The notes: generated by a model from the sequence alone, not told the origin. A stretch of DNA of 64,000 bases from Cohnella baijiui (GCF_020731285.1 NZ_JAJFOW010000001.1:310001-374000); one strand, 5' to 3'. Positions 17,104 through 27,272 are shown, counted from the stretch's first letter. Numbers and translations are program-made.

Positions 17104-18036
17104 TTATTGCTTGTTGAACGCGTCCGTCAACACCGGCACGATTTGCGACTTGCGGGAGACGACGCCTTTGAGGACGGCTTTGTTGCCTTCCAGCTTCACG
17201 CCGTATGCTTGCTCGACGATCGCAGCGGACTTGCCGAGGGCGACGCCGACGGAGTCGTTGTTCAGAATGTCCGTCACGACGAACAGGAACAGGTCGAGCC
17301 CTTTGCTCGCGATGATGCCGTTCAGCTTGTCTTCGAGCTCCGCCTGGCGGGAGAGCACGTCGTTCACGTCGACGGCGTTCACTTGGGCGATTTCGACTTT
17401 GGCGCTGCCCATCGAAAATTCCTTCGCGTCCAGCGAGACGAGCTCGTCGATTGACTTGTCGATCAGGTTCGCGCCGGCTTTCAGCATGTCCAGGCCGTAC
17501 GTATCGGCATTAACGCCCGCGATTTCGGCCAGCTCGCGCGCGGCTGCGACGTCTTCCGGCGTGCAGGTCGGCGACTTGAACAGCAGGGAATCGGAGATGA
17601 TGGCGGACAGCATTAGGCCGGCGATGTCCTTGCCGATCTCGACGCCGTTTTCTTTGTACAATTTCTTCAGAATCGTCGCCGTGCAGCCGACCGGCTCTGC
17701 GCGGTAATACAGCGGGCCGCTCGTCTCGAAGTTCGCGATCCGATGGTGGTCGATGACTTCGACAACGCGGACTTGATCGATGTCGCTCGCGCTTTGCTGA
17801 CGCTCGTTATGGTCGACGAGAATGACTTCCTTTACTTCGTTCGTGACCGTCTCCACGAGGCGGGGAGCGGCGGTCTTGAACGTATCGAGCGCGAATTGGG
17901 TTTCGGCGCTTACGTTGCCGAGGCGGACGGCTTCGACGTCTTGGCCGAGCTTCGTCTTCAGGTCGGCGTAGGCGATGGCGGAACAGATCGTGTCGGTGTC
18001 GGGATTTTTATGCCCGAAGATCAATACTTTTCCCAT
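17104..18036 (-). CDS. ppaC: Manganese-dependent inorganic pyrophosphatase (family II)
   Basis: 310 residues. The DHH domain shows [16 protein letters not shown] (residues 6-21; His, two Asp), VDHNE and the name-giving DHH of EVIDHHR; the C-terminal DHHA2 domain carries the SRKSQIVP substrate loop. It hydrolyses pyrophosphate to phosphate in the cytoplasm, pulling biosynthetic reactions forward. Of two ATGs 6 bp apart, the second (18036) has the better spacing (7 bp) from AAGGAG. It is a housekeeping gene on its own transcript. Confidence 0.93.
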   Translation of the reverse strand: MGKVLIFGHKNPDTDTICSAIAYADLKTKLGQDVEAVRLGNVSAETQFALDTFKTAAPRLVETVTNEVKEVILVDHNERQQSASDIDQVRVVEVIDHHRIANFETSGPLYYRAEPVGCTATILKKLYKENGVEIGKDIAGLMLSAIISDSLLFKSPTCTPEDVAAARELAEIAGVNADTYGLDMLKAGANLIDKSIDELVSLDAKEFSMGSAKVEIAQVNAVDVNDVLSRQAELEDKLNGIIASKGLDLFLFVVTDILNNDSVGVALGKSAAIVEQAYGVKLEGNKAVLKGVVSRKSQIVPVLTDAFNKQ

Positions 18037-18162
18037 CTTCATACTCCTTATTAGATATTGGCGTACAAATTATACCTTACCTTGAATCGGACAAGCAAGA
18101 CAAATGCCGCGTCGCGTCGTATTTCCGAAGTTCCCTATTCTCGATTCGATGCCCGTTGTCGG

Positions 18163-19590
18163 TTAACGGATGCTTGGTTCCTTCGCAAACCATTGCGTAT
18201 GGTAGACGCCCGGCTTGTCGGTGCGCTCGTATGTGTGCGCGCCGAAGTAATCCCGCTGCGCCTGCAGCAGATTGGCCGGCAGCCGCTCCGAGCGGTAGCT
18301 GTCGTAGTAGGCGATTGCCGCGGAGAAGGCCGGGGCTGGGACGCCTTGGGAGACGGCGGCCGCTACGACTTGGCGCAGCGACGCTTGGTAGCGGTCCAGC
18401 ACGTCTTTAAAATAGGGGTCGAGCAGCAGATTGTCCAGAGCGCTGTCGCGATCGTACGCGTCCTTGATGTTCTGCAGGAAGCGCGCCCGAATGATGCAGC
18501 CCCCGCGGAAAATCATGGCGATGCCCCCGTAGTTCAAATTCCAGTCGTACGCGTCGGACGCGGCCTTCATCTGCGCGAAGCCCTGCGCGTACGAGATGAT
18601 CTTGCTCGCGTACAGCGCCTGGCGGATCGCTTCGGCGAACGCCGCGCGATCGCCGGCGAACGGCGTTCGGGCCGGGCCCGGCAGCACGCGGCTCGCGCGC
18701 GTCCGCTCGTCCTTCATGGCGGACAGGAAACGGGCGAACACGGACTCGGTGATGACCGACAGCGGCATGCCGAGGTCGAGGGCGTTTTGGCTCGTCCACT
18801 TGCCCGTTCCTTTCTGCCCGGCCTTGTCGAGGATGACATCCACGAGCGGCAACCCCGTATCCGGATCGGCCTTTGTAAAGATGTCGGCCGTAATCTCCAT
18901 GAGATAGCTGTCGAGCTCGCCGCGGTTCCACTCGGCGAACGTCTCGTGCAGCTCCGCGGCGTCCATCCCGAGCACCTGCTTCAGCAAATCGTACGCTTCG
19001 CCGATCAACTGCATATCGCCGTACTCGATCCCGTTGTGGACCATCTTCACGTAGTGACCGGCCCCCTGCGGACCGATATAGGTGCAGCAGGAATCCTCTC
19101 CTACCTTCGCCGAGATGGCTTCCAGGACGGGCCGGACGAGCGCATAGGCTTCCGGCTGGCCGCCCGGCATGATCGCCGGTCCGTTCAGCGCGCCTTCTTC
19201 GCCGCCGGAGACGCCCGCGCCGATAAACAGAATACCGTCCGCCTCGAGCGACGCGCTGCGGCGCGCCGTATCCTCGAAATAGGCGTTGCCGCCGTCGATG
19301 ATCAGATCGCCAGGCGTAAGAAGCGGACGCAGCTGCTCGATCGTCGCGTCCGTCGCCTTCCCCGCCTGAACCATGATCAGGATTCGGCGAGGCGTCTCCA
19401 GCGCGTCTACGAATTCCTGCAAGCTGTAAGCGCCGCGGATCCGCCTACCTTCCGTTTCCTTCAGCATCGTTTCCGTTTTTTCGGGCGACCGGTTGTAGAC
19501 CGCGACGTCATACCCCCGACTTTCGATGTTGAGCGCCAAGTTTTTCCCCATGACCGCCAGTCCGATCACGCCGATTTGCGATCGCTTCAT
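18163..19590 (-). CDS. gndA: 6-Phosphogluconate dehydrogenase, NADP-dependent, decarboxylating
   Basis: 475 residues, full length. The N-terminal NADP fold begins [18 protein letters not shown] with NRSPEKT after beta-2; the substrate region has [19 protein letters not shown] and the catalytic [23 protein letters not shown] (Lys and Glu). The enzyme makes ribulose 5-phosphate, CO2 and NADPH from 6-phosphogluconate. The ATG overlaps the zwf stop by 4 bp, so zwf and gnd form one oxidative pentose phosphate operon. 6-Phosphogluconate is also the product of the gluconokinase at the left edge. Confidence 0.95.
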   Translation of the reverse strand: MKRSQIGVIGLAVMGKNLALNIESRGYDVAVYNRSPEKTETMLKETEGRRIRGAYSLQEFVDALETPRRILIMVQAGKATDATIEQLRPLLTPGDLIIDGGNAYFEDTARRSASLEADGILFIGAGVSGGEEGALNGPAIMPGGQPEAYALVRPVLEAISAKVGEDSCCTYIGPQGAGHYVKMVHNGIEYGDMQLIGEAYDLLKQVLGMDAAELHETFAEWNRGELDSYLMEITADIFTKADPDTGLPLVDVILDKAGQKGTGKWTSQNALDLGMPLSVITESVFARFLSAMKDERTRASRVLPGPARTPFAGDRAAFAEAIRQALYASKIISYAQGFAQMKAASDAYDWNLNYGGIAMIFRGGCIIRARFLQNIKDAYDRDSALDNLLLDPYFKDVLDRYQASLRQVVAAAVSQGVPAPAFSAAIAYYDSYRSERLPANLLQAQRDYFGAHTYERTDKPGVYHTQWFAKEPSIR

Positions 19591-21089
19591 CCGATTGCAA
19601 CTTCCTTTCGCGTCTTTTCTGTTCCTTGCTCCCCTGCAACTGCCGGTTCTAAAGCGCGGCCATGATCATTCTCGACCCAGGCAAAGCCCTGTTCCGCCAG
19701 CAAACGATCGGCCGCCGGCGGCCCGAGCGAACCGGCCGGATAGTCGTGAAGCGGTACGAGACCTTCCTCAATCGCGTCCAGGATCGGCTGCATCCATTTC
19801 CACGACAGCTCGATTTCGTCCCAATGGGCGAAGAACGTCGCGTCTCCGCGCAGCGCGTCGTAGAGCAGCAGCTCGTAAGCTTCCGGCACCTCCGCGGCGT
19901 CGCTCGCAAAGTGCAGCTGCACCGGTTGGATCTCCCCGTTAAGGCCATGCAAATTCAACTGAAAGTCCACGCTCTGATCCGGCTGGATGTGGACGATCAA
20001 ATAGTTGCGCGCCGGCTGATCGGACGTATGGCGCTCCATCGGGTCCTTAAAGACGACAACGATGCGGGTCGACTTTTCGCTCAGCCGTTTGCCCGTCCGG
20101 ATGTAGAACGGCACGCCGCGCCAGATCGGATCGTCGAGCGTCAGACGCGCGGCCGCATACGTTTCCGTGACCGATTGCGGATCGACGCCCGGCTCCTCCC
20201 GATACCCGGCCATCTCCCGGCCATCCAGCCGACCGGAGACATATTGGCCCAGCACGACGTGATGCGCCGCTTCCTCTTTGGCGACCGGGTACGCGGAGTC
20301 GATGATTTTGCGCTTGTCGTACACCTCCGAATGCCGCGCCGTCATCATCAGCAATTGGAGCATATGATTTTGGAACATGTCGCGCAGCGCGCCCGCTTTG
20401 TCATAATAGCCGGCCCGCTCCTCGACGCCGACCGTCTCGCTGGCGGTGATTTGGACGTTGGCGACGTAATGGTTGTTCAGCACGGCTTTCAAGACGGGGT
20501 TCGACGCGATGAGCGCCTGCAAATTCTGCACCATCGGCTTGCCGAGGTAATGGTCGATGTAGAAAATGTCCTCGGGCGGGAATGCTTGGCTGAGCGCTTC
20601 GTTTAAGCTGCGTGCGGAAGCAAGGTCGCGGCCGAACGGCTTTTCGATGATGAGCCGCGCCCCTCCCGCCGCATCGCCGAGGCCGCTCTCCCGGATGTGC
20701 AGCGCGATCGGCCCGAAATGCTCCGGCGCGACGGAGAGATAGAACAGCCTGTTGCCCGGCAATCCGAGTTCCGCCTCTCTCCGCTCTACCGCTATCTTCA
20801 ATCGGAGATAGCTCTTCGGATCGTACGCGTCCATCGTCAAATATTGGATGCTGGCCGTAAAATCGGCGATTGCGGATGCATTTTGTCCGCCTTTCCTCGA
20901 AAAGCGGCCAAGCGACTCGGCGATGTGCAAACGGAACAGGTCGTCGTTAAACGGCTTGCGCCCGAGCGCAAACACCGCGAATCGATCGGGCAGCTTGCCC
21001 TCGAGATAGAGATTGTACAAAGCCGGGAAGATCTTGCGCTTCGCCAGATCGCCCGTGGCGCCAAACAGTACGAATGCGGATGCCTGCAT
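19587..21089 (-). CDS. zwf: Glucose-6-phosphate 1-dehydrogenase
   Basis: 500 residues, full length. [22 protein letters not shown] (residues about 8-29) is the NADP fold, and [15 protein letters not shown] the substrate and catalytic motif with the base histidine. It oxidises glucose 6-phosphate to 6-phosphogluconolactone with NADP. GGAGG precedes the ATG. It is coupled to gndA by an ATGA overlap; no lactonase gene lies between them. Confidence 0.95.
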   Translation of the reverse strand: MQASAFVLFGATGDLAKRKIFPALYNLYLEGKLPDRFAVFALGRKPFNDDLFRLHIAESLGRFSRKGGQNASAIADFTASIQYLTMDAYDPKSYLRLKIAVERREAELGLPGNRLFYLSVAPEHFGPIALHIRESGLGDAAGGARLIIEKPFGRDLASARSLNEALSQAFPPEDIFYIDHYLGKPMVQNLQALIASNPVLKAVLNNHYVANVQITASETVGVEERAGYYDKAGALRDMFQNHMLQLLMMTARHSEVYDKRKIIDSAYPVAKEEAAHHVVLGQYVSGRLDGREMAGYREEPGVDPQSVTETYAAARLTLDDPIWRGVPFYIRTGKRLSEKSTRIVVVFKDPMERHTSDQPARNYLIVHIQPDQSVDFQLNLHGLNGEIQPVQLHFASDAAEVPEAYELLLYDALRGDATFFAHWDEIELSWKWMQPILDAIEEGLVPLHDYPAGSLGPPAADRLLAEQGFAWVENDHGRALEPAVAGEQGTEKTRKEVAIG

Positions 21090-21202
21090 GATGACTCCTC
21101 CGTTCCGCCGATTCTGGATTCTCGATAGCTACTAACTGTAATCAAAACAATAACACTTTTGGCGAAAGCTTTCATGAAGGTTCGATGAAGAACGCGTGAA
21201 GA

Positions 21203-21650
21203 TCACATGAAAAGCGATTCCTCCGCCAACGCGGAGATCCGAACCGCGGACGTCTTGAAGTCCGGCATCTTGCAGTCCGGATCGAGCGAAGGATTGGTCG
21301 TTTTGTTTACATTTTGCACGCCGGACCAGTGCTTCGGTCACAAAGACGGTATCTTCTCGGATGTTCGGCGTGACGCGGCACCGAACGATCGCGCTGCCCC
21401 GCCGGGACGTCAGGCGCACCTGTTCGCCGTCCTCGACGCGATGTCGCCGGGCGGTCTCGGGATGGATTTCCATGACGTTCTCCACCTCCCGCGCGAGCAG
21501 CGACGGACTGCGACGGGTCTGTACGCCGGTCAAATAGTGCGAGAGCATCCGGCCGTTTGTCATCGTCAGCGGCAGCGACTCCCGCTCGGCAGCGTCGAAC
21601 AAGCGCTCGCGCACAGCCGTCATGCCCGTTCGTTCCAGCCAACGCCACAA
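21203..21650 (-). pseudogene. 3' remnant of an assimilatory nitrate reductase catalytic subunit
   Basis: Only the molybdopterin-dinucleotide-binding C-terminal domain remains: [20 protein letters not shown], then TSRRGSAIVRCRVTPNIREDTVFV. A frameshift near 21330-21336 breaks it; in the next frame the text continues HWSGVQNVNKTTNPSLDPDC and on through KMPDFKTSAVRIS to a TGA at 21203, the usual end of NasC/NarB-type nitrate reductases. The several hundred N-terminal residues with the 4Fe-4S site are missing. It ends at 21650 where an oppositely directed transporter remnant begins. Confidence 0.8.
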
Positions 21651-22572
21651 TGGCTCAGTAAGTTCGCTGAGCGACCTGTACGTCGTGGCGCTGCTGCTCG
21701 GGTTCGCAGGCTCCTCCTTCGCCGCGGCGCTCCCGCTCGCCAGCCGATGGTATCCTCCTCAATTCCAGGGACTGGCGATGGGCATCGCGGGCGCAGGCAA
21801 TAGCGGCACCGTATTCGCGACCTTGTTCGCCAACCGGTTGGCGCAGCATTACGGGAGCTGGGAGATGGTCTTCGGGCTCGCGCTCATCCCAATCGCAGTC
21901 GTTTACTGGTTTTCAGCTTCATCGCCAAGGAGAGCCCGAGTCAGCCTGCTTCCAAGAAACTTATCGCCTATGCCCACGTACTGAAAAACCGCGACGCCTG
22001 GCTGTTTTGCCTCCTTTACAGCGTTACCTTCGGCGGTTTCGTCGGATTAACCAACTACCTGACGATATTTTTCAACGCCCAGAACGGATTAGCCGCCGTC
22101 CGCGCCGCCGATTTCACGACGGTGTGCGTCATCGCGGGCAGCTTATTTCGCCCGGTCGGCGGATATTTGTCCGACAAAATCGGCGGCATCCGCATGCTGA
22201 TGATCCTCTACGCAGGCGCCGGACTGATGCTTGCCTCGATTTCCATGCTGCCCCCGTTGACCGACGTCATCGCTCTTCTTTTCGTCGGCATGATGTGTCT
22301 TGGCGCAGGCAACGGCGCCGTCTTTCAACTCGTCCCCCAACGGTTCGGCGACGAGATCGGCCTCATGACCGGCATCGTCGGCGCCGCAGGCGGATTGGGA
22401 GGTTATTTGCTGCCTATCGTGCTCGGCAGCTTGTATGATGCAACCGGCTCGTATACGCCCGGCTTGCGGCGTTGCACTCGCTTGCCTTCTCGTATTGTCG
22501 ATCGTCCAGGGCGCTTGGAAACGGACTTGGCTCGGCCAAGACGGTAAGGCGCGCGTGGAGCCGGCAGCTTAG
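21651..22572 (+). pseudogene. Remnant of a NarK/NasA-type nitrate/nitrite MFS transporter
   Basis: The readable part begins at [20 protein letters not shown], lacking about the first 90-100 residues of the family, and includes [16 protein letters not shown] and the second nitrate signature GAGNGAVFQLVPQRF. Two frameshifts are needed to read it through: one near 21909-21913 (from VVYWF to [16 protein letters not shown]) and one near 22462-22466, after which the frame ends AWKRTWLGQDGKARVEPAA at the TAG 22570-22572. It is not functional. Confidence 0.85.
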
Positions 22573-22800
22573 AGCTGCGGTTCCCGACCCCCAATTCTTG
22601 CTCCCAACCGGCTTTGCTACGATATCCCTTTCGCTCAGAAACACTCTACGCTTACCATGGCATCTTACCAGCATGACCGGCAGCTTAGCGATGCGGTTTC
22701 CGCCCCTGACTGTTCCCTACCGGCTTTTCTACGATATCCCTTTCGCTCAGAAACACTCTACGCTTACCATGGCATCTGACCAGCATGACCGGCAGCTTGA
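22561..22800. repeat. About 112-bp direct repeats carrying the array core on the minus strand
   Basis: Two units share CCGGCTTTNCTACGATATCC, CCTTTCGCTCAG, AAACACTCTACGCTTACCAT and CAGCATGACCGGCAGCTT. The core (minus strand CTGAGCGAAAGGGATATCG) lies at 22620-22638 and 22732-22750, exactly 112 bp apart. CCGGCAGCTT occurs three times (22561, 22677, 22789). The repeat begins inside the last codons of the transporter remnant. Confidence 0.8.
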
Positions 22801-22875
22801 TCGCAGCCAGGACCGTTCAATTCGCGAATTCATTTCGAGGGATTATTGCAAAGGTAAATGAAGACGGGAAACGCT

Positions 22876-23085
22876 CCTGAGCGAAGGGGATAACGTGCGA
22901 GGGACGCGAAAACCTCTTCTCCTGAGCGAACGGGATAACGTGCGAGGGGCGCGAAACATTCACCACCTGAGCGAACGGGATAACGTGCGAGGGACGCGAA
23001 AACCTCTTCTCCTGAGCGAAGGGGATAACGTCCCGAGGGACGCGAAGCAACCTCCCTTGAGCGAAGGGGATGTCGCGCAAAAGGG
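22876..23085. repeat. 45-bp tandem repeat array (5 units), same 20-bp core as the array at 11367
   Basis: Cores CCTGAGCGAANGGGATAACG begin at 22876, 22921, 22966, 23011 and 23056, an exact 45-bp period. The linker (TGCGAGGGACGCGAAAACCT) is quite different from that of the first array, while the core is the same apart from one or two bases. It is opposite in orientation to the two 112-bp repeat cores just to the left. It lies between the dead nitrate transporter and the terminator of the glycoside hydrolase gene. Confidence 0.9.
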
Positions 23086-23109
23086 TAACGATAATGGTTG
23101 ACCCGCGGC

Positions 23110-23152
23110 AAAAAAAGGATGAGACCCGATTCGTATCGGGTTTCATCCTTTT
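23110..23152 (-). terminator. Terminator after the secreted glycoside hydrolase-like gene
   Basis: Stem AAAGGATGAAACCCGAT / ATCGGGTCTCATCCTTT with a 4-nt loop, followed on the minus strand by T7 (A run 23110-23116), just beyond the stop at 23157. Confidence 0.92.
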
Positions 23153-23156
23153 GCGA

Positions 23157-24875
23157 TTAGGGCTGATAATACTTTTGGAGCGCTTGGCCAACGCCGAGGG
23201 TGTTGGTCAGCAGATGCCGCGCGCTGAAGAACAAATCGCCCTGGACGCGGCCGTTTTGGGCATTGTAACGCAGCTGATTGATAATCTCGTCCGACGACTG
23301 CCATCCCGTCTCGGTCGTGCCGAGCTTGTAGGGGGCGTGGCCGACGTAGAGCTTCACCGAAGTTCCGGCCACTTCGTTCGACCACCAGTCGACCAACTTG
23401 TCATAGCGGGCCGTGGAGAACGAGAGGCTCCAATAAATTTGCGGCGCGACGTAATCCACCCAGCCCTGTCGAATCCAGGTGCGGACGTCGGCATACATGT
23501 TGTCGTAGGCGGTCACGCCGGCTTTGGTGTCAGAGCCTGTCGGATCCTTCGCGACGTTCCGCCAAACGCCGAAGGGGCTGATGCCGAACGAGACTTTCGG
23601 CTTGGCCTTGTGAATGGCGGCGCCGAGCTTCTGCACGAAGGTATTGATGTTGTCCCGCCGCCAATCCGCTTTGAGCAGAATCGACTTGGGGTTGTACAGC
23701 GCGAAGGTCGCGTCGTCGCTGAAGACGCCGCCCGACGGGTAAAAGTAGTCGTCCAGATGCACGCCGTCGATGTCGTATTGGCTGACGACCTCCATCACGA
23801 CGTCGATGATGTGCTGTCTCGCTTCCGGAATGCCCGGGTTGATGTACAGCTGCGTACCCGAAGCAACGATCCAATCGGGGTGCTGCACCGCCACGTGATT
23901 GGACGCGAGCTTGTCCGTTTTGGCGTCGACGTTGGCGCGGAACGGATTGAACCAGGCGTGGAACTCCATGCCGCGCTTGTGCGCCTCCTCGATCAGGACG
24001 GCTAGCGGGTCGTAGCCCGGATCCACGCCCTGCATGCCCGTCAACACCTTGGACCAAGGAACCAGATTTGACTTGTAGAGCGCATCCCCCGCGGGCCGGA
24101 CCTGCAGAAAGACGGCGTTCATGCCCATGCCTTTCAGTCGGTCGAGCATGGAGGCGAACTCGTTCTGCTGCAGCGACCGATCACCGTAGGAGGCGGTAGA
24201 AGGCCAATCGAGATTGTACACGCTGGAAATCCACGCGCCGCGCAATCCCGTGACGCCACCGCCCGCGTTGCCCCCATTGCTGCCGCCTGAGCCGCTGCCG
24301 GGGTTCGATGGGACGCCGCCCGTGCCGTTGTCTCCGCCCGCACCGGAGCCGCTGCTCGGATCGCCGCCGGCGCCGTTATCCGACCCGCCGCCCGCGTTCC
24401 CGCCGGAGCCGGCGTCGGGGTCGGCGCTGCCGCTGCCGGACACCAGCGTAATGGTGCGTGCGGTCCCGTCCCAATTCACGGTCAGGCCGAGGCTTTCGCC
24501 GACGAAACGGAGCGGTACCGTAACGCGGCCGGATTTGGTCTCTACCGAAGCGTCGAGAGAGACGCGGCTTCCGTTGACGGTTGCGTACTTTTGCCCGCTC
24601 GTCATTTGAATTTTCGAGCCGGCCTGCGTGATCGTAGCCGTCTTCGTCTTGGCCGACCAGTCGACGCTGGCGCCCAGGCCTTCGCTCACGACGCGAATGG
24701 GCACCATCGTGATGTCGACCTTCGGGAGAATGTAGGGCGCGACATCGGACTGAATTGGTCTCCCGTCGAGGTAAATCGTGATGGCCTTGACGGCCGCGGC
24801 TTGCGCGAGCGAACCGAACGACAGAAAGATAAGGGCAAGCACCAACGGTAACGCGAACCACTTCCGAACTTTCAT
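23157..24875 (-). CDS. Secreted family 10-like glycosylhydrolase (GHL10/DUF187) with copper-amine-oxidase-N domain
   Basis: 572 residues. A signal peptide (residues 1 to about 28, MKVRKWFALPLVLALIFLSF, cut near AQA) precedes a copper amine oxidase N-terminal-like domain (about 30-145, with VPIRVVSEGLGA and VPLRFVGESLG repeats), a Gly/Ser/Asn-rich linker (about 146-208) and a GHL10 TIM-barrel domain (211-572) with FLQVRPAGDALY, FHAWFNPFR and DIDGVHLDDYFYP. Relatives act on the cell wall or polysaccharides outside the cell; the substrate is unknown. The start at 24875 has GGAGG 10 bp upstream. It is on its own transcript. Confidence 0.85.
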   Translation of the reverse strand: MKVRKWFALPLVLALIFLSFGSLAQAAAVKAITIYLDGRPIQSDVAPYILPKVDITMVPIRVVSEGLGASVDWSAKTKTATITQAGSKIQMTSGQKYATVNGSRVSLDASVETKSGRVTVPLRFVGESLGLTVNWDGTARTITLVSGSGSADPDAGSGGNAGGGSDNGAGGDPSSGSGAGGDNGTGGVPSNPGSGSGGSNGGNAGGGVTGLRGAWISSVYNLDWPSTASYGDRSLQQNEFASMLDRLKGMGMNAVFLQVRPAGDALYKSNLVPWSKVLTGMQGVDPGYDPLAVLIEEAHKRGMEFHAWFNPFRANVDAKTDKLASNHVAVQHPDWIVASGTQLYINPGIPEARQHIIDVVMEVVSQYDIDGVHLDDYFYPSGGVFSDDATFALYNPKSILLKADWRRDNINTFVQKLGAAIHKAKPKVSFGISPFGVWRNVAKDPTGSDTKAGVTAYDNMYADVRTWIRQGWVDYVAPQIYWSLSFSTARYDKLVDWWSNEVAGTSVKLYVGHAPYKLGTTETGWQSSDEIINQLRYNAQNGRVQGDLFFSARHLLTNTLGVGQALQKYYQP

Positions 24876-24958
24876 CAACCGAAATCCTCCAAGCCTATTA
24901 ATCGTTATGTGCATCTATTAGACGCAATTGGAGGAAGATGGTTGCTGGAAAACGCAAA

Positions 24959-24992
24959 AACGGTCGAATGAGAATCTCCTCATTCGACCGTA
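24959..24992 (-). terminator. Terminator after the YteA-like gene
   Basis: Stem CGGTCGAATGAG / CTCATTCGACCG with a 5-nt loop, followed on the minus strand by TTTTTG, 5 bp beyond the stop at 24997. Confidence 0.85.
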
Positions 24993-24996
24993 AGAC

Positions 24997-25566
24997 TTAC
25001 TCGCGCATTTCTCGGGTTGCCGCCGCTTCGGATTCGGGCTCCGCCGACGGCGCCGGATCGGACGAGTTGCCGTACGACTCCACCGCCTCCCAGGCGCCCG
25101 CGTCGTCGAAACGGCCTGCGGCTCGCTGGCGGTTTTCCCCGGCCCCTTTCGGAGGCGGCGTCATGACTTGCTCCTCGACAGGCCGAGCGGGCGGACGATC
25201 CGCTTCAGGTGCATGCGCGATGCAGTAGGCGGTGTACGGTACCGCTTCCAGCCGCTCGTACGGGATCCACTCTCCGCAAGTTTCGCACCTGCCGTACGTG
25301 CCTTTCTCCATGCGGGCAAGCGCGCGATTCACGTCCAACAGCAGCTGCGCGCGCGCGGCGTCTATCGCCGCGTCCCGCCCCCGTTCGTACGTTTCCGTAG
25401 CAATGTCGGCCGGGTGATTGTCGTAGGCGGAAAGTTCGCCCGACGATTCGGTCAAAGAAGCCCCTTCCATCTCATTCTCGAGCTCAAAATGCCTCTTCAG
25501 CTCCCGCTTTTGTTCGAGCAACGCTTCTTTCAGCTTGGCCATCCGGGCATCATTTAGATCTTTCAT
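24997..25566 (-). CDS. TraR/DksA-type zinc finger protein, YteA-like
   Basis: 189 residues. An N-terminal coiled-coil-like helix (about 1-40, LKEALLEQKRELKRHFELENEME) with DNHPADIATETYERGRDAA is followed by the zinc finger CETCGEWIPYERLEAVPYTAYC; here the second pair reads CIAH rather than CxxC, so the finger is of a C3-like type. The tail is long, acidic and rich in Pro/Ala. YteA proteins are linked to sporulation in Bacillales; a direct effect on RNA polymerase is only inferred from DksA. GGGAGG 7 bp upstream fixes the start. The gene overlaps the DJ-1 gene by 17 bp. Confidence 0.75.
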   Translation of the reverse strand: MKDLNDARMAKLKEALLEQKRELKRHFELENEMEGASLTESSGELSAYDNHPADIATETYERGRDAAIDAARAQLLLDVNRALARMEKGTYGRCETCGEWIPYERLEAVPYTAYCIAHAPEADRPPARPVEEQVMTPPPKGAGENRQRAAGRFDDAGAWEAVESYGNSSDPAPSAEPESEAAATREMRE

Positions 25567-26272
25567 CCAAAATCCCTCCCGCCGGACGGGCATGCAAGCC
25601 GCGGTCCGATTCATGGACGAGCTTGGCGAACGCACTCGCCGCAGCCTCGGCAGACTGCGCATTCTGGCCGGTGACCAGACTGCCGTCCACTTCGATATGT
25701 TCCTGGCCGTTCGGCTTCGCGACGAAGCGCGCTTCTAGTTCGCGCAGCTTCGTCTCGAGAAGAAACGGCATTTCGTCGACAAGTCCGACCTCCGCCTCCT
25801 CCGCGTTGGTAAACCCGGTGACGGCGCGACCTTCCACGAGCCAGTTGCCCTTGTCCAGCTTGGCGCCGACCAAGCCGGCTACGCCGTGGCATACGGCGCC
25901 GATCGGCTTCGCCGAAGTGGTGAAGTCCGTCAGCAGATTTTGCAGATGCACGTTCTGCGGAAAATCGAACATGGCGCCGTGGCCGCCGCACAGGAATATG
26001 CCGTCGTAGTCTTGCGCCTTGGCTTGGGAGAGGGCGAGCGTATGGGCAAGCAGCTGCCTCGTCTCATCCGAATGCACCTGCCGCTCCTCCGAGAGACTGG
26101 CAGGATCGATATGACAAGCCCCGCCGCGAGGACTGGCTACCGTCACTTCCAAGCCTTGGGAGATGAATTCCGACAAGGGCTCCTCCAGCTCGGAGAACCA
26201 GACGCCCGCCACTCGGCCGTTATCCATCCGATGTCCGTTCGAGACGACCACCAGCACTTTTTTCGCGTTCAT
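25550..26272 (-). CDS. DJ-1/PfpI family protein (class I glutamine amidotransferase-like, Hsp31-like)
   Basis: 240 residues. The nucleophile elbow is Cys128-His129 (GAVCHGVAGL), with GGHGAMFDFPQN (residues 97-108) and Glu30 nearby, as in the Hsp31/YhbO-like branch. Such proteins act as glyoxalases, chaperones or deglycases; which applies here is unknown. The ribosome site AAAGGAG is present. The C-terminus, after the conserved ASAFAKLV, is an extra tail of about 20 residues encoded where the gene overlaps the YteA-like gene. Confidence 0.8.
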   Translation of the reverse strand: MNAKKVLVVVSNGHRMDNGRVAGVWFSELEEPLSEFISQGLEVTVASPRGGACHIDPASLSEERQVHSDETRQLLAHTLALSQAKAQDYDGIFLCGGHGAMFDFPQNVHLQNLLTDFTTSAKPIGAVCHGVAGLVGAKLDKGNWLVEGRAVTGFTNAEEAEVGLVDEMPFLLETKLRELEARFVAKPNGQEHIEVDGSLVTGQNAQSAEAAASAFAKLVHESDRGLHARPAGGILDERSK

Positions 26273-26351
26273 GAGGCTTCACTCCTTTGGGGGTAAGATA
26301 TTTCTTTTTACCCCTTTGCAGAAGAGAAGAATCTGCCAGGCGATGAACCCC

Positions 26352-27272
26352 TCAGCCGCCTAAGCGTTCAATCAGCCGATGCGAATCGAGCACGCGGTCC
26401 GCTTTGACGAGGCACCGTTCCGGTTCCGCGAGCGACGCGAGAAAATGGTCGACCGCCCCTGCGAACCCGCGCCGAAAGGCGATAGGCTCCCAGCCGCCGA
26501 ACGCGCTGCGCGTCTCTCCCCGAACTTTGTCGCGCCAGACGGCCGTCTCCAGATTGACGATCTCGGCCGAACGGCCGCCGCCGTGCAGCTCCAAGCGCTC
26601 CAAATCTGCACCCGCGCGCCGGTTCATGCCGAATACCGCTTCGCGACGGCCGAAGCGAAGAACGCCGGAGGCGTGCAGCAAGCGGCCGTCATCGCTCGTC
26701 TCCTGCAGCCAGGACGCGACTTCGGCAGGCTCCGCGCCGAGCCAGAGCAGCAGATCGAGCATATGAATGAGATCATCGTATAGCGTAAGCTTGGCCGACA
26801 CCCCCTGCTGCCGCGTCCGATGCTTTTGCGCGATGACGAAGTCGAAGCCGCCCGCCTCCTCGATCCAAGCCTTCGCCTCCGCGTAGAGCGGGGCGAAGCG
26901 CCGGTTGAACCCTACGGCCAGCAGCAACCCTCGCTTCGCCGCCAATTCGGCCATCCGTTCGGAAGCCCCGATATCATAGGAGAGCGGCTTGTCCACATAG
27001 ACATGGAGCCCTCGCTCCAGGCAAGCCGTCACGACCTCTTCGTGCGTCCCGGTAGGACTATGTACGAAGACGGCATCCATCTCCGTACGCAGAAACGCCT
27101 CCCGCTCCGTAAACGCGTTCGCGATGCGGTAACGCCCGGCGATCCGGTCGACCGTTTCCGCGGACCGGCTCTGAACTGCGACGAGCTCCGCATCCGCATG
27201 CGCACCCAGAACGGGCAAATAAGCTTTGTGGGCGATATCGCCCAGCCCGATCATTCCGACCCGGATCGTCAT
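26352..27272 (-). CDS. Gfo/Idh/MocA family oxidoreductase
   Basis: 306 residues: N-terminal NAD(P)-binding fold (VGMIGLGDIAHKAYLPVL), the EKP-like motif VYVDKPLSYD in which Asp replaces the usual Glu, and a C-terminal alpha/beta domain. The family oxidises or reduces sugars and related polyols; the substrate is unknown. GGGAGGG precedes the ATG. It is 61 bp downstream of an aldo/keto reductase on the same strand, so the two may be cotranscribed. Confidence 0.85.
   Translation of the reverse strand: MTIRVGMIGLGDIAHKAYLPVLGAHADAELVAVQSRSAETVDRIAGRYRIANAFTEREAFLRTEMDAVFVHSPTGTHEEVVTACLERGLHVYVDKPLSYDIGASERMAELAAKRGLLLAVGFNRRFAPLYAEAKAWIEEAGGFDFVIAQKHRTRQQGVSAKLTLYDDLIHMLDLLLWLGAEPAEVASWLQETSDDGRLLHASGVLRFGRREAVFGMNRRAGADLERLELHGGGRSAEIVNLETAVWRDKVRGETRSAFGGWEPIAFRRGFAGAVDHFLASLAEPERCLVKADRVLDSHRLIERLGG

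Noticed and set aside
18058..19665. 535-codon open frame antisense to gndA
   Set aside because: gndA has every family motif on the other strand; the antisense product resembles nothing and lacks a ribosome site.
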